Source of the DNA: an uncultured Acidobacteriia bacterium
GTDB lineage: Bacteria; Acidobacteriota; Terriglobia; Bryobacterales; Bryobacteraceae
Length of the DNA: 64,000 bases
NCBI GenBank assembly: GCA_903923395.1
Contig: CAIXXM010000148.1
Location: 1 to 64,000 of the forward strand
Direction of reading: 5' to 3'
Part shown: piece after piece, positions 17,358-27,147 of the stretch
Layout: each line of letters starts with the position of its first letter
How positions within the stretch are numbered: position 1 is the stretch's first letter
Notes under the pieces: generated by a model
The model's input: only the letters and a program-made list of their open reading frames with translations
Database searches by the model: none
What the model was told of the DNA's origin: nothing
Program-made: the position numbers and the translations under genes

Positions 17358-18608
17358 ATGGACACCGCTTCCCTGCCCGCCCCCCCTCCTGAACAGAAAT
17401 CCGCCGTGCGGAAATCAGCCGTTGCCTTCATCTTTGTGACGGTGGCGCTGGACATGCTGGCCGTCGGCATGATTGCGCCGGTGCTGCCCGGACTGGTGAA
17501 TCAGTTCCTGGGCGGCAACACCTCACAGGCCGCGGAAATGTATGGGCTCTTCGGCACAGCCTGGGGCATCATGCAGTTCTTCGTTTCTCCGATTCTGGGG
17601 TCACTCTCCGACCGCTTCGGACGCCGCCCGGTCATCCTGCTCTCCAATCTTGGCCTCGGCCTGGACTATTTTGTGATGGCACTGGCACCCACACTGCCCT
17701 GGCTGTTTGTGGGCCGTGTGATCTCAGGGGCCACATCGGCTTCCATTCCCACCGCTTTCGCTTACATCGCAGACGTTACACCGCCGGAAAAGCGCGCCGG
17801 TTCGTTCGGCTTGATCTCTGCCGCCTTCGGACTTGGCTTCATCGTGGGTCCGGCATTCGGCGGCCTGCTGGGGCATTACAACCCCCGGCTGCCTTTCTGG
17901 ATCGCGGGTGCGCTGAGTTTGCTCAACGCCTGCTACGGGCTCTTTGTCCTCCCGGAATCTCTGCCGCTCGACCGCCGGGCACCGTTTTCTTGGAAGCGGG
18001 CGAACCCGGTGGGCTCTTTGAAGCTGCTCAGCACCTCAAAAGAACTGCTGATTCTCGCGGTCACACTGTTCCTCGGCTATCTCGCGCAGCAGGTGTTGCC
18101 CAGCATCTGGGTGCTCTACAGTCAGTACCGTTTCCAGTGGGATGACCGCATGGTCGGCATTTCGCTGGCAGCTGTGGGACTGGGTTCCGCTATCGTTGGC
18201 GCAGCACTCACCAAGCCAATCACGAAAAGGCTGGGCGACCGTATCTCTCTGTATGTCGGGCTGGTCTTCGGGACTCTCGGGTTCCTCTGTTACGGCCTGG
18301 CTGAAGTACCCTGGCTCTTCTGGGCCGGCATCCCGGTCATGGGGCTTTGGAGTCTGGCGGGACCAGTCGCACAGGGCCTGATGACGCGCCGAGTCGCGCC
18401 GAACGCGCAAGGGCAGTTGCAGGGTGCCATCACAGGACTGCGGAGCATTACCGGACTGGTGGGGCCCGCGCTGTTTACCTTCAGTTTCTCCGCAGCCATC
18501 AAGCCGGAGAACACCGTGCATATCCCCGGAATGCCGTTCTTCCTTTCCGCTGGGCTGCTGTTCATCTCCCTGCTGTTGGCGACGCGCGTTCAATACGAAC
18601 AGAAATAG
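17358..18608 (+). CDS. MFS transporter, TetA/drug-efflux type
   Basis: A 416-residue, 12-helix major facilitator protein. The loop 2-3 motif is GSLSDRFGRRPV, and motif C is found in helix 5 (FGLGFIVGPAFGGLLG), which marks drug:H+ antiporters. The closest look is to the TetA/TCR1.2-type subfamily, but the substrate cannot be inferred. I chose ATG 17358, which has GGGGCGAG directly upstream, over an upstream in-frame GTG at 17316. The following amidohydrolase starts 26 bases after the stop on the same strand. Confidence 0.88.
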   Translation: MDTASLPAPPPEQKSAVRKSAVAFIFVTVALDMLAVGMIAPVLPGLVNQFLGGNTSQAAEMYGLFGTAWGIMQFFVSPILGSLSDRFGRRPVILLSNLGLGLDYFVMALAPTLPWLFVGRVISGATSASIPTAFAYIADVTPPEKRAGSFGLISAAFGLGFIVGPAFGGLLGHYNPRLPFWIAGALSLLNACYGLFVLPESLPLDRRAPFSWKRANPVGSLKLLSTSKELLILAVTLFLGYLAQQVLPSIWVLYSQYRFQWDDRMVGISLAAVGLGSAIVGAALTKPITKRLGDRISLYVGLVFGTLGFLCYGLAEVPWLFWAGIPVMGLWSLAGPVAQGLMTRRVAPNAQGQLQGAITGLRSITGLVGPALFTFSFSAAIKPENTVHIPGMPFFLSAGLLFISLLLATRVQYEQK

Positions 18609-18634
18609 CCCGGGCGCTACAATGGGCGCTAATC

Positions 18635-20470
18635 ATGCGCCTTCTTTGCTTCCTTCTCTTTGCCGCTATCGCCTGCGCGCAGGACTTTGCGATTGTCAAC
18701 GCCACCATCGTGGATGGCACGGGTACTCCCGCGCGCGCCGGTGTTGTGGTTGTGCACAATGACCGCATCGCAGCTGTGTTGCCCGCCGGGTCCAAAGCGC
18801 CTGCCAGTGCAAGAGTCATCGATGCAACCGGCAAGACGTTGATCCCGGGAATCTTTGATCTCCACACGCACCTGCCCTATTCCGCCGCCACCGCGGAATC
18901 CGTGGACTGGCCCAAGAACCTCAAGGCCTACCTTTACTGCGGCGTCACCACCGTGAATGACTTCGGCGTTTACCCGGAAATGATCACTTCCATGCGGCAA
19001 TTGATTGCTTCCGGTGAGGTGATTGCCCCCCGCATCAATTACGCCATCCGCCTTTCCACACCCGGTGGACACGGCACGGAAGCAGGCCGCGGTGATTTCT
19101 TTACCCTGGAAGCCCTGACACCGCGCCAGGGCCGCGCGGCGATTCAGCGCGCACTGCCTTATCATCCCGACGTCATCAAAGTTTTCACCGATGGCTGGCG
19201 CTACGGCACTGCGCCGGATATGACATCCATGGATGAGGCCACGCTTGCGGCAATCGTGGATGAAGCACACAAGAACAAGCTCAAAGTCCTGACGCACACC
19301 GTGACCCTGCAGGGCAGTAAGATCGCAGCCCGCGCCGGTGTGGATATCCAGGCACACGGAGTTGGCGACAAGCCTGCCGATGATGAATTGATCGCGCTGA
19401 TGAAGAAGAGCGGCATGCGCTATGCCCCCACCATGGCGGTCTACGAACCGCGGGGGCGTGATCTGCTGGACGGCGTGCTCGAAGCAGTGCTTGGCGCACC
19501 GGCGATGTCTCTGGTCCGGCCGCCGTTCACGCCGGCAGGCAGCGCACCAACGAATATTCCAGAGGCACGGCGGAAGCGCTGGGAAGTCCTGAAAGCGAAT
19601 ACCCTCAAACTCTACAAGGCAGGTATTCCCGTTGGTCTTGGCACCGACGCTGGAGTTACAGGAACTTACCACGGCTGGGGAACGTTGCGCGAATTGAAGC
19701 TGATGGTGGAAGCCGGACTTACTCCACTCGAAGCACTTACTGTAGGCACCGGCGGCAGCGCGGCAGCACTCGGACTTACAGACCGCGGCACCATCGCCCC
19801 CGGCAAGCTCGCGGATCTCGTGCTGGTCAGCGGCGCTCCGCACCAGAACATTCAGGACATCGATAAGATCTCATCGGTTTTCCTCGGCGGCAAGGAACTG
19901 GACCGGGCCCGCTTCGTGAAGGAGATTGCCACGCCTGGAGTCACACCGCTGAAGTCAGTGAAAGTTCCTGCGTTGATTAGTGATTTTGAGCGGGAAGACG
20001 GCCGGACGAACATCGATACCCTTGTGATCAATGGTTCTGATACGGGCCTGGACCATGCAGAACTGGTTCTCGCACGCGTGCTGCGCGAGGCCGGCAACCA
20101 CGCCATGAGCCTGCTGGCCCGCATGAGTGAGAAAGATAACCCCTCCGCACGCATGGATCTTCCTTTGACCAAGGGCGGCGTGATCCCTGTGGATGCCAGA
20201 GGCTACCAGGGCGTGGAGTTTGAAGCACGCGGTGAGGGACAATACCGCTTTGCGATTCCCACGCGTAACATCCGCACGCTGGATGTTTTCGCCGCACCGT
20301 TTACAGCGGGGCCAAGCTGGACGAAGGTCCGGATTCCGTTCCGTGACCTGCACCAGCGCACGGGAAAAGTGGCCTGGACCGGAGATGACCTGTTGATATT
20401 GCGCTGGGAAGCAGCAAGGCCGGCGGGACAGACGGCTTTCCTCGAAATCGACAACGTGAAATTCTACTAA
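18635..20470 (+). CDS. Secreted amidohydrolase with C-terminal CIA30-like domain
   Basis: A 611-residue protein with a signal peptide (residues 1-15, CFLLFAAIACA). The amidohydrolase domain has the metal-binding DLHTHL (75-80), KVLTHTV, DIQAHGVG and the Asp loop GLGTDAGVTG, ending in the typical SAAALGLTDRGTIAPGKLADLVL. Residues after about 450 form a separate beta-rich domain starting ALISDFERED and ending ARPAGQTAFLEIDNVKFY, which resembles CIA30/carbohydrate-binding-like jelly rolls. It probably hydrolyses an amide or cyclic imide in the periplasm. The frame is open far upstream inside the MFS gene; ATG 18635 is chosen by the signal peptide. Confidence 0.9.
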   Translation: MRLLCFLLFAAIACAQDFAIVNATIVDGTGTPARAGVVVVHNDRIAAVLPAGSKAPASARVIDATGKTLIPGIFDLHTHLPYSAATAESVDWPKNLKAYLYCGVTTVNDFGVYPEMITSMRQLIASGEVIAPRINYAIRLSTPGGHGTEAGRGDFFTLEALTPRQGRAAIQRALPYHPDVIKVFTDGWRYGTAPDMTSMDEATLAAIVDEAHKNKLKVLTHTVTLQGSKIAARAGVDIQAHGVGDKPADDELIALMKKSGMRYAPTMAVYEPRGRDLLDGVLEAVLGAPAMSLVRPPFTPAGSAPTNIPEARRKRWEVLKANTLKLYKAGIPVGLGTDAGVTGTYHGWGTLRELKLMVEAGLTPLEALTVGTGGSAAALGLTDRGTIAPGKLADLVLVSGAPHQNIQDIDKISSVFLGGKELDRARFVKEIATPGVTPLKSVKVPALISDFEREDGRTNIDTLVINGSDTGLDHAELVLARVLREAGNHAMSLLARMSEKDNPSARMDLPLTKGGVIPVDARGYQGVEFEARGEGQYRFAIPTRNIRTLDVFAAPFTAGPSWTKVRIPFRDLHQRTGKVAWTGDDLLILRWEAARPAGQTAFLEIDNVKFY

Positions 20471-20473
20471 GTT

Positions 20474-21001
20474 ATGCTGCTGCGATTGGCCACCGGGGCG
20501 GAGATACCCGCGCTCGAAGCATTGATCAGAGAGTCAGTCCGGGCATTACAGACGGGCGATTACACACACCGCCAGATCGAAGGCGCGCTGGGAACGGTCT
20601 TCGGGATTGACCGGCAGATGGTTTCCGACGGCACTTACTTTGTGGTGGAGTGCGAAGGAGAGATTGCAGCGTGCGGTGGCTGGAGCGCGCGGCGGACACC
20701 TTTTGGCGGTGACCATTCGCCGGAGAAGGATGATTCCTTCCTTGATCCCGCCGTGGATAATGCGAGAGTCCGGGCCTTTTTCGTCCGCCCCGGCTTCGCG
20801 CGCAGAGGAATCGGAACGAAGTTATTCGAAGCCTGCCGCGATGCCGCCAAAGTAAGAGGCTTCAAGAAACTGCAGCTAACTGCAACTCTGACCGGAGTGC
20901 CTTTGTATGAGGTGTTGGGATTTACCGCGGAATCGAGATTTTCACTGCCACTGCCAAACGGGGACGAACTGCCTGTGGTCTTGATGACGAAAGAAGTGTA
21001 G
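20474..21001 (+). CDS. GNAT-family N-acetyltransferase
   Basis: A 175-residue single-domain GNAT: N-terminal strand and helices (LATGAEIPALEALI), then VRAFFVRPGFARRGIGTKLFEAC carrying the acetyl-CoA loop RRGIGT, and the closing LTATLTGVPLYEVLGFTAE. The acceptor substrate is unknown. It begins 3 bases after the amidohydrolase stop, so it is probably co-transcribed. A strong hairpin begins at the stop codon itself. Confidence 0.9.
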   Translation: MLLRLATGAEIPALEALIRESVRALQTGDYTHRQIEGALGTVFGIDRQMVSDGTYFVVECEGEIAACGGWSARRTPFGGDHSPEKDDSFLDPAVDNARVRAFFVRPGFARRGIGTKLFEACRDAAKVRGFKKLQLTATLTGVPLYEVLGFTAESRFSLPLPNGDELPVVLMTKEV

Positions 21002-21024
21002 GGGCAGACCCGAAAGTCTGCCCC
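21001..21024. terminator. Hairpin between convergent genes, probable terminator
   Basis: A perfect 9-bp stem (GGGGCAGAC / GTCTGCCCC) with a 6-base loop CCGAAA. It starts on the last base of the GNAT stop codon and lies 11 bases from the stop of the convergent TonB receptor gene. The T-tract is poor on both strands, so it may act by stalling or RNA stabilisation rather than as a classic intrinsic terminator. Confidence 0.65.
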
Positions 21025-21034
21025 CGGTTTCTAC

Positions 21035-24000
21035 TTAGTAAATCAGCTTCAGTCCAAACTGCACCTGACGCGACGGGAAGGTGGTCCGGATGGTGCCGAA
21101 CGCAGCGCTCGTCGAAGTCGCCGTGGGCGGCCCAAAGTTGGTGTGATTAGTGAGGTTGAAGATTTCACTGCGGAACTGGAGCTTCACCTTTTCCATGATG
21201 GAGAAGGTCTTATTCGCAGCGAAATCCGATTGCGCCAGACCGGGAGTGCGGAAGGCGTTGCGGCTCAGGCTGCCGAAGGGTGCATTCGCCGGCGGTGTGC
21301 TGAAGGTATAACCCGCGAAGTAAGTGTTGATCATCTGAGCCTTCGACTGGTCCACCGGCGCACCCGTCACATTGGGACGCAGCACCGCAAGACCACGGTA
21401 ATCCGCGATGGAACCGGTAACATCATTCGCGGCACCGGGGCCGTAGTTGACGTTGACCGGGTTACCGGTCTTCGCCGTCGTGATGGAGTTGACTTCCCAG
21501 CCTCCAATAACTGCTTCCAGTGCCGGGCTCAAGTTGTTCGCGAACTTGCGCCCCTTGCCGAACGGCAGTTGATACACCACGCTCGTGACGTTATTGAACT
21601 TGACGTCAAAGCTGGAGGGCCCGCGTTCCGCCGCCAGATTGTGGATGTTCTGCACATTGGCAACGGTATAACCGGGATACACTTCCAGAGCCTGCTCGGA
21701 ATCACCGAGCGCTTTCGACCAGGTGAAGGCATTCACGAAGTAGAGCCCGTTCGAGATCCGGTGTTCCAAACGTGCGGAGAAGCCGTTGTAGTTATTCGAA
21801 CCGGCGGGGTCCACCCAGGTGATGGGTCCATAAGCCTGGTCAGGACGGCGGGCCTGCACGCCGAGCGTACCGCCGACGGCGTTGGGGTTGGCCTGGTTAT
21901 AGTCACCAATGATCGGCAGGTGGGTACTGTGGTTGCCGTTATAAGCCAGTTCCACCATCCAGTTCTTGGTGATCTCACGCTGCAGAGAAAAGAGCCAGCT
22001 TTGCACCATGGGCCACTTGGTGTTGGGGTCCACGTAATCGATGTTGGAGGTGATCGGGTTGAAGTTAGCGGGGTTTGCAATGCCGGTGGTGAAGGCATTC
22101 TGCGTGGTGAGGAAGCCCGCGGGAACCGGACCACCTGGAGTGAAGGACTGATTGATCACGCCGAAGATCGCCTGGGGGGCATTGATATTTTCCAGCGCCG
22201 AGCCCACGCGGTTGAAGAAGGAGTAACTGATGCCATAACCGGCACGGATTACCGTCTTCGAATCAATGCTGTAGGCGGCGCCGATCCGGGGTCCGAAGTC
22301 CTTGTAATCGGGATGAACCAGAGCACGGTCATAGAGGCTGCCGCCCTTGGCCTTGATCAAGGTGTTGGTTGCTGGATCGAAGTTCGTCCAGTTATTGTTC
22401 GCTTCCCAGATCGGAGTGGCGAATTCATAGCGCAAACCGATATTGACGGTCAGCTTGGAGTTCACGCGGTAATCATCCTGCGCATAGAGCGAGTGCACAT
22501 ATTGGCGCTGCTTCGTCACGAAGTAATTCCCGAGCCCGATGCTGCTGGGGAGGCCGAACATGAAGTCAGCCAGGTTGTAAGTGGTGGAATCGCTGGCCAC
22601 CGTGCAACCCGCTGCCTGTCCAAGCTGGGCGCAGGTCGGTTTGCTGAAGCCGCCGGCATAAGTATTGGAGCCGTAGAGAGGGTTGATATCCAACACTTCA
22701 GTCCAGATATCAGTGAATTCATAGCCGAACTTCAGTGAGTGACGTCCGCGGATCAGCGCGTAGTTGAACTTCGGGTTGATCGTGGTGGGGTCCTGATACT
22801 GCGGATTCGTGGACTGACGTCCAAATGCATTGAAGCCGCTTATGGACTGGGTGTTCAAGCCGCCAGTGATGTTGGAAGCCGTGGGCAGGCCGGTGATGCC
22901 ATAGAGATCTTGCAGGCTGGGTCCACCAAGATACGGCGGGTTCTTGCCGGCTTGAATCAGGTTGATACCAAGACGTGCTTCAAAGAAAGAGGTAGGGGTG
23001 ACCGTCCAGGTATAACCGGCAGCGCCCTGCTGCTGGAGAGCGTGGATATAGCCGTTGTTCGCACCACCGGAGGGACCGGAGATATCGGGCGCCTGATAAG
23101 TGACGTCCTTATGCTGGCTGAAGCGGATGAAACTGGTCATCTTGCTGTTGATCAGGTAATCGACCTTTGCATCATACTTATCGGCGTAGTCTTTGATCAG
23201 CAGGAAGGCGGCAAGGTCATTCGAGCGGCCGGAACCGGTTGGAACCGGCAATTGGCTCAGGACCTTGGCAGCAAACGGATTCAGCTGCGAAACAGGAATC
23301 TGCGTCCCCGCGGGATACACAATGCCGGTCAGCGGATTGACGACGGTGGTGGGCAGCACACCGCTGCGGTCCGTCAATGTGGGAATCGAGTCAAAGTTCA
23401 AAAAGTGCTGTAACTGGCGGTAACCTTCATAATCGCCAAAGAAGAAGAGCTTGTTCTTGACGATGGGACCGCCGATGGTGCCGCCGAACTGGTTGCGCTG
23501 CAGCGTGGGCTTCTGGAAAGGCACGCTGGAGGGGAAAACCCAACCGGCCGCGTTGAGACTGGTGTTGCGCAGAAACTCATATGCAGTGCCGTGGATCTGA
23601 TTGCCGCCGCTCTTGAGCGCAGCGTTGATAACACCGCCGCCAACGCGTCCATATTCCGCGCTGAAGTTACTGGTAATTACCTTGAACTCCGCAATCGCAT
23701 CCGGCGATGGCTGCGCCACCTGATTCGAGAAGCCCTGGTTCGAAGGCGAGTAGGCATTGTTATCAATGCCGTCCATCAGAAAGTTATTATAAGTGCTGCG
23801 CATGCCGTTCACATTGAACGCACCTTCACGCGGTGTCGCATTGGCAGCGAAGGCAGCGGCGATCGGCGACTTCACAATATTGGTTGTCAACAGCGCGAGA
23901 TCAGAGTAATTCCGTCCATTCAAGGGCAGTTCGGCCACTTGCTGGGAGTTGATCACCTGCCCGTGTTCGCTCGAATCGGTCTCCAGCGCGGCTGCAGCGT

Positions 24001-24352
24001 CGGTCACGTTCACGGTTTCAGAAACCTGGCCAACCTTCATGGCAAAATCGACACGCTGGCGGGCGTTGACGTCCACGCGGATATCAGCAGCGCTGGCTTT
24101 CGCGAAGCCAGTGGCTTCTGCAGTGACGGTGTATTTGCCGACCTTCACGTTGGGAAACGTATAGTTACCCGAGGAATCCGCGGTCGTCTTAACGGTAATG
24201 CCTGTATCCTGGCTGGTCAGCGTCATGGCCGCCTTGGCAACACCGCCGCCGGATGCATCGCGCACGGTGCCGAGAACGTCACCACTTTCAAATTGCGCGA
24301 AGGCTGGAAGTGCGGAAAGGCACAAAAATGCGAATAATACTAGTCTTCTCAA
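21035..24352 (-). CDS. TonB-dependent receptor with carboxypeptidase-regulatory-like domain (Oar-like)
   Basis: A 1105-residue outer-membrane protein. The signal peptide is residues 1-19 (LVLFAFLCLSALPAFA). The N-terminal CarboxypepD_reg-like domain (about 22-105) shows GTVRDASGGGVAKAAMTLT and GNYTFPNVKVGKYTVTAEA. A plug domain follows (QQVAELPLNGRNYSDLALL, FNVNGMRSTYNNFLMDG), then a long beta-barrel ending in aromatic-rich RQVQFGLKLIY. Such proteins are expanded in Acidobacteria and are thought to import glycans, peptides or siderophores. The start is TTG, with GAGGGG 6-11 bases upstream. No hydrolase or SusD-like partner adjoins it, so the ligand is unknown. Confidence 0.93.
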   Translation of the reverse strand: MRRLVLFAFLCLSALPAFAQFESGDVLGTVRDASGGGVAKAAMTLTSQDTGITVKTTADSSGNYTFPNVKVGKYTVTAEATGFAKASAADIRVDVNARQRVDFAMKVGQVSETVNVTDAAAALETDSSEHGQVINSQQVAELPLNGRNYSDLALLTTNIVKSPIAAAFAANATPREGAFNVNGMRSTYNNFLMDGIDNNAYSPSNQGFSNQVAQPSPDAIAEFKVITSNFSAEYGRVGGGVINAALKSGGNQIHGTAYEFLRNTSLNAAGWVFPSSVPFQKPTLQRNQFGGTIGGPIVKNKLFFFGDYEGYRQLQHFLNFDSIPTLTDRSGVLPTTVVNPLTGIVYPAGTQIPVSQLNPFAAKVLSQLPVPTGSGRSNDLAAFLLIKDYADKYDAKVDYLINSKMTSFIRFSQHKDVTYQAPDISGPSGGANNGYIHALQQQGAAGYTWTVTPTSFFEARLGINLIQAGKNPPYLGGPSLQDLYGITGLPTASNITGGLNTQSISGFNAFGRQSTNPQYQDPTTINPKFNYALIRGRHSLKFGYEFTDIWTEVLDINPLYGSNTYAGGFSKPTCAQLGQAAGCTVASDSTTYNLADFMFGLPSSIGLGNYFVTKQRQYVHSLYAQDDYRVNSKLTVNIGLRYEFATPIWEANNNWTNFDPATNTLIKAKGGSLYDRALVHPDYKDFGPRIGAAYSIDSKTVIRAGYGISYSFFNRVGSALENINAPQAIFGVINQSFTPGGPVPAGFLTTQNAFTTGIANPANFNPITSNIDYVDPNTKWPMVQSWLFSLQREITKNWMVELAYNGNHSTHLPIIGDYNQANPNAVGGTLGVQARRPDQAYGPITWVDPAGSNNYNGFSARLEHRISNGLYFVNAFTWSKALGDSEQALEVYPGYTVANVQNIHNLAAERGPSSFDVKFNNVTSVVYQLPFGKGRKFANNLSPALEAVIGGWEVNSITTAKTGNPVNVNYGPGAANDVTGSIADYRGLAVLRPNVTGAPVDQSKAQMINTYFAGYTFSTPPANAPFGSLSRNAFRTPGLAQSDFAANKTFSIMEKVKLQFRSEIFNLTNHTNFGPPTATSTSAAFGTIRTTFPSRQVQFGLKLIY

Positions 24353-24423
24353 TGTTTACCCCTCATCGAAGGCTAACAGCGGGAAAATACCTCTTGATTT
24401 CATTTCTGTGAGAATTGAGTTAC

Positions 24424-25143
24424 ATGCTTTTTTTAGGGATCGATTTGGGCTGGGTGAACGGTGCCAGTGGAGTAGCATCACTGCGTTTCGCGGGGGAAAG
24501 ACTGGTGCTTGAAGATCTTCGCCTCGCGCCCACACATGATGATGTAGCGGCGTGGGTCGAAGCGCAGGCCGGGGAAGGCCCCGCAATTCTGGGCATCGAT
24601 GCGCCGACGGTCATCCCGAACGCAACAGGCCAGCGGCAGGGCGAGCGAGAATTGAATGCGGTTTTCCGCAAACATCTGCTGAACTGCCATCCCGCGAACC
24701 TTGGCCGCCCGTTCGCCGCCCTCACCACAGGGCTGGCAAAGCGCTTCGAAGCACGCGGCTTCCAGCATGCCGACAACATTGCACCGCGCAAACCAGGGCG
24801 CTACCAGATTGAAGTCTTCCCGCATGCCGCTATCGTCCGGCTCTTTGGACTGAAACACCGGATTCCGTATAAGAAGGGTTCGGTGGTCGAAAGGGTCAGC
24901 GAACTGAAGCGGTTGCGGGAGTTGATGTTCACATTGCGGGATGCGAATCCGCCACTCGATCTGCCCTCTCTGCCGGAAGTACCCCCGGGCGGCCAGGCGC
25001 GCAAGGATGTGGAGGACCAGTTGGACGCGATCCTCTGCGCCTACACAAGTGCCCACTACTGGTCTTGGGGGAAGGAAAAGAATCAGGTGTTTGGGACGGC
25101 GAAAACTGGATTTCTGGTAGTCCCCGGGACAGGGAAACCGTAA
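24424..25143 (+). CDS. DUF429 domain protein, predicted RNase H-like fold
   Basis: A 239-residue DUF429 protein: an N-terminal GIDLGWVNGASG strand-loop (RNase H-like acidic residue), AILGIDAPTVIPN with a second Asp, the family-typical YQIEVFPHAAIVRLFGL, KRIPYKKG-like segment LKHRIPYKKGSVVER, and DQLDAILCAYTSAHYW near the end. The predicted nuclease activity is untested in the family. ATG 24424 is preferred over an in-frame TTG nine bases upstream. It is divergent from the TonB receptor gene with a 71-bp gap. Confidence 0.85.
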   Translation: MLFLGIDLGWVNGASGVASLRFAGERLVLEDLRLAPTHDDVAAWVEAQAGEGPAILGIDAPTVIPNATGQRQGERELNAVFRKHLLNCHPANLGRPFAALTTGLAKRFEARGFQHADNIAPRKPGRYQIEVFPHAAIVRLFGLKHRIPYKKGSVVERVSELKRLRELMFTLRDANPPLDLPSLPEVPPGGQARKDVEDQLDAILCAYTSAHYWSWGKEKNQVFGTAKTGFLVVPGTGKP

Positions 25144-25178
25144 AGCTATACTAGCGGATTACCGGGGGAGGACGAACC

Positions 25179-25463
25179 GTGGCCGAGTGGCAATACGCGC
25201 AACAACATCCGAATGATCAGCTGTGTCAGCTGCACCATTTTTCCATGAAGAAGAAGACCGCGTCAGGTGATGTAGAGTTCGTCATCACGGTGAAGGAATA
25301 TATTCATCCGCCGGACCCCGCGATGCGCTTCTATGCCACCGCCGACAAGCAGACGAACCAGACGGTTGCCCCGTATACTCCATGTGGCTGGGGCTCCACG
25401 CTGCTCGTCGCATTGTCGGAATGTGTCAAGGCTGTGCACAAGTTTCCGTACCAGCCCGTCTAA
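25179..25463 (+). CDS. Small conserved-looking protein, function unknown
   Basis: A 94-residue protein with a GTG start and an excellent GGGGGAGGA ribosome site 6-14 bases upstream, which argues that it is real. The sequence is polar with a two-strand section (VEFVITVKEYIHPP, MRFYATADKQT) and a C-terminal helix around STLLVALSECVKAVHKF. No signal peptide, membrane helix or known motif. It lies 35 bases after the DUF429 gene on the same strand. I do not recognise the family. Confidence 0.65.
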   Translation: MAEWQYAQQHPNDQLCQLHHFSMKKKTASGDVEFVITVKEYIHPPDPAMRFYATADKQTNQTVAPYTPCGWGSTLLVALSECVKAVHKFPYQPV

Positions 25464-25469
25464 ATCCAC

Positions 25470-26402
25470 TTACTTCTTCGGCACCGAAATGGTGATGTTC
25501 CGGTAGCGGATCACACCATGATGATCTCCCTGCAGGAAGAACGGGCCGGGCTCGGCTTCATTGCTGTCGAGCGCACCACCGGTGGGTCCGGGGATTTCCA
25601 CGTTGTTGTGGTACATCTTGCCGTCACGGATCACGGTCACATGGCGACCGACAAAGGTGATGTCGAAGGACGTCCACTTACCCAAGCCGAGTTCCGCACC
25701 AGCGGGCGGCGGGTAGTGGCTGTAGATCGCACCCATTTCGTGGTCCGGCTGTGAACCGCCTTCGGTGCCGATCTGCACTTCATAACGGCCACGAAGATAG
25801 ACGCCGCTGTTGCCGCCTTCCGGGCAATTCACTTCGATGTGCAGCTTGAAATCCTGGAACTTCTCCGTGGTCTTGATGTTGGCCGCGCCGGGATTCTTGA
25901 CACCGGGCACTTCCGGGTTGTCATTGACCAGTTCGCCATCTTTGGCGATCCACTTGTTGTTGTTCACGTTACCGATGGGTTCCCAGCCGGTCAGGTCTTT
26001 GCCGTTGAAGAGGGCACGCGGCGCAGTCCATTGCTTGGGCATGGGCCGGTCGAGCTTCGGGGCTCGCACGGCAACAATGGAGGGTCCCGCGGCATCGCCA
26101 CGCTTTTCGAGGCCGGTCAGCTTGCCGGCGGCTGCACTGGAGAATTCCCAGGTCGTCGTCGGGTTCAGCTTGGCAACCAGTTTGCCGGACTCCACAGCGA
26201 CACTCACAATGGGCTTCCATGCGCCGCCGCGGGGCTGGAAGCGGCCCTCCAGCTTGCCGTCTTTCTGGATCAGTTCCATCCACTGCGGATAAGGGTTGCC
26301 TGTCGCGGGAGTCACGGTGAGATCCCAGCGGCCAAGGAAAGTCTTGGGGTCCTGCGCGCATGCCAGACCGGCAAACAGCAGGGCGAGAGATAGTTTTTTC
26401 AT
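25470..26402 (-). CDS. DUF1080 secreted protein (3-keto-disaccharide hydrolase-like)
   Basis: A 310-residue exported protein with signal peptide LSLALLFAGLACAQ. The C-terminal two thirds are a DUF1080 concanavalin-like lectin/glucanase fold: RALFNGKDLTGWEPIG, NNKWIAKDGELVN, KTTEKFQDFKLHIEV, CPEGGNSGVYLRGRYEVQI and the end FFLQGDHHGVIRYRNITI. The family includes 3-keto-beta-glucopyranoside hydrolases and binding modules. Residues about 20-120 are an additional beta-rich domain (GRWDLTVTPATGNPYPQW) that many Acidobacterial homologues share. It is probably involved in periplasmic carbohydrate turnover. Confidence 0.88.
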   Translation of the reverse strand: MKKLSLALLFAGLACAQDPKTFLGRWDLTVTPATGNPYPQWMELIQKDGKLEGRFQPRGGAWKPIVSVAVESGKLVAKLNPTTTWEFSSAAAGKLTGLEKRGDAAGPSIVAVRAPKLDRPMPKQWTAPRALFNGKDLTGWEPIGNVNNNKWIAKDGELVNDNPEVPGVKNPGAANIKTTEKFQDFKLHIEVNCPEGGNSGVYLRGRYEVQIGTEGGSQPDHEMGAIYSHYPPPAGAELGLGKWTSFDITFVGRHVTVIRDGKMYHNNVEIPGPTGGALDSNEAEPGPFFLQGDHHGVIRYRNITISVPKK

Positions 26403-26423
26403 CGCTACTACTGTATTACGCGT

Positions 26424-27101
26424 TCAGTGCAGACTCTTGATGAGAGTGCTGGCCCCGTTCCAGAGGATCTGCACGCCGATACAAAGCAGGATGAACGACG
26501 ACAGGCGCATGATGACGCTCATCGCCGTCACACCGGCGGCGCGGGCAATGCTCTCGGCATAACGGTAGCAAAGGTAGATCGAAAGACCAATCAGAAAGGG
26601 CCCGGCAAGTTCCGCCACGAGAAACGGCCAGCCGACATGTGGGTCGGCCGGACGGTTGGCACCCACCGTGATCGCAACGGAGATGGAGCCGGGGCCGACC
26701 GTCAGCGGCAGAGTCAGCGGGTAGAATGCGCGCTTGGAAAGATGTTCGTCGGATTCCGTGGCCGTAGCCGGCTCCGCCTCATCGTCATCTTCCTGTTTGA
26801 GCAAAGTCCAGCCGGTGGAGATGACGACCAACCCGCCGCCCACCTGCACGACCGGCAGGGAGATGCCGAAGAAACCCAGAATATAGGTACCAATGAAAGC
26901 CGAAGCGACGAGCAGCACGAAGCCATTGATGGCAATGGAACGCGACAGGCGGGCACGGGCGGCGCTGCCGGAGCCGCGTGTGAGCGAAAGGAAAATGGGC
27001 GCATTCCCCAGCGGATTGACGATGGGCAACAGCGCACCGAGGATCAGAAGGGTATTCGTGATGACTTCGACCAGTTCGTCATGCATGGACGTATTCAGCA
27101 T
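26424..27101 (-). CDS. MarC-family integral membrane protein
   Basis: A 225-residue protein with six predicted transmembrane helices and the MarC signature ALLPIVNPLGNAPIFLSLT in the first helix and FYPLTLPLTVGPGSISVAI in the fourth. A charged cytoplasmic loop (KQEDDDEAEPATATESDEH) separates the halves. The family was once linked to multiple antibiotic resistance, but its function is not established. The frame is open to 27248, but the extra sequence is not membrane-protein-like. Starts at 27101 (chosen) and 27086 are both possible. Confidence 0.88.
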   Translation of the reverse strand: MLNTSMHDELVEVITNTLLILGALLPIVNPLGNAPIFLSLTRGSGSAARARLSRSIAINGFVLLVASAFIGTYILGFFGISLPVVQVGGGLVVISTGWTLLKQEDDDEAEPATATESDEHLSKRAFYPLTLPLTVGPGSISVAITVGANRPADPHVGWPFLVAELAGPFLIGLSIYLCYRYAESIARAAGVTAMSVIMRLSSFILLCIGVQILWNGASTLIKSLH

Positions 27102-27147
27102 AGCGGGATCACAGGTAAGAGGTACACTCCTCCCACGCATAAAACTC

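Noticed and set aside
21143-22738. 531-codon open frame on the plus strand
   Set aside because: Antisense shadow of the TonB receptor gene caused by GC-rich codon use; no family features.
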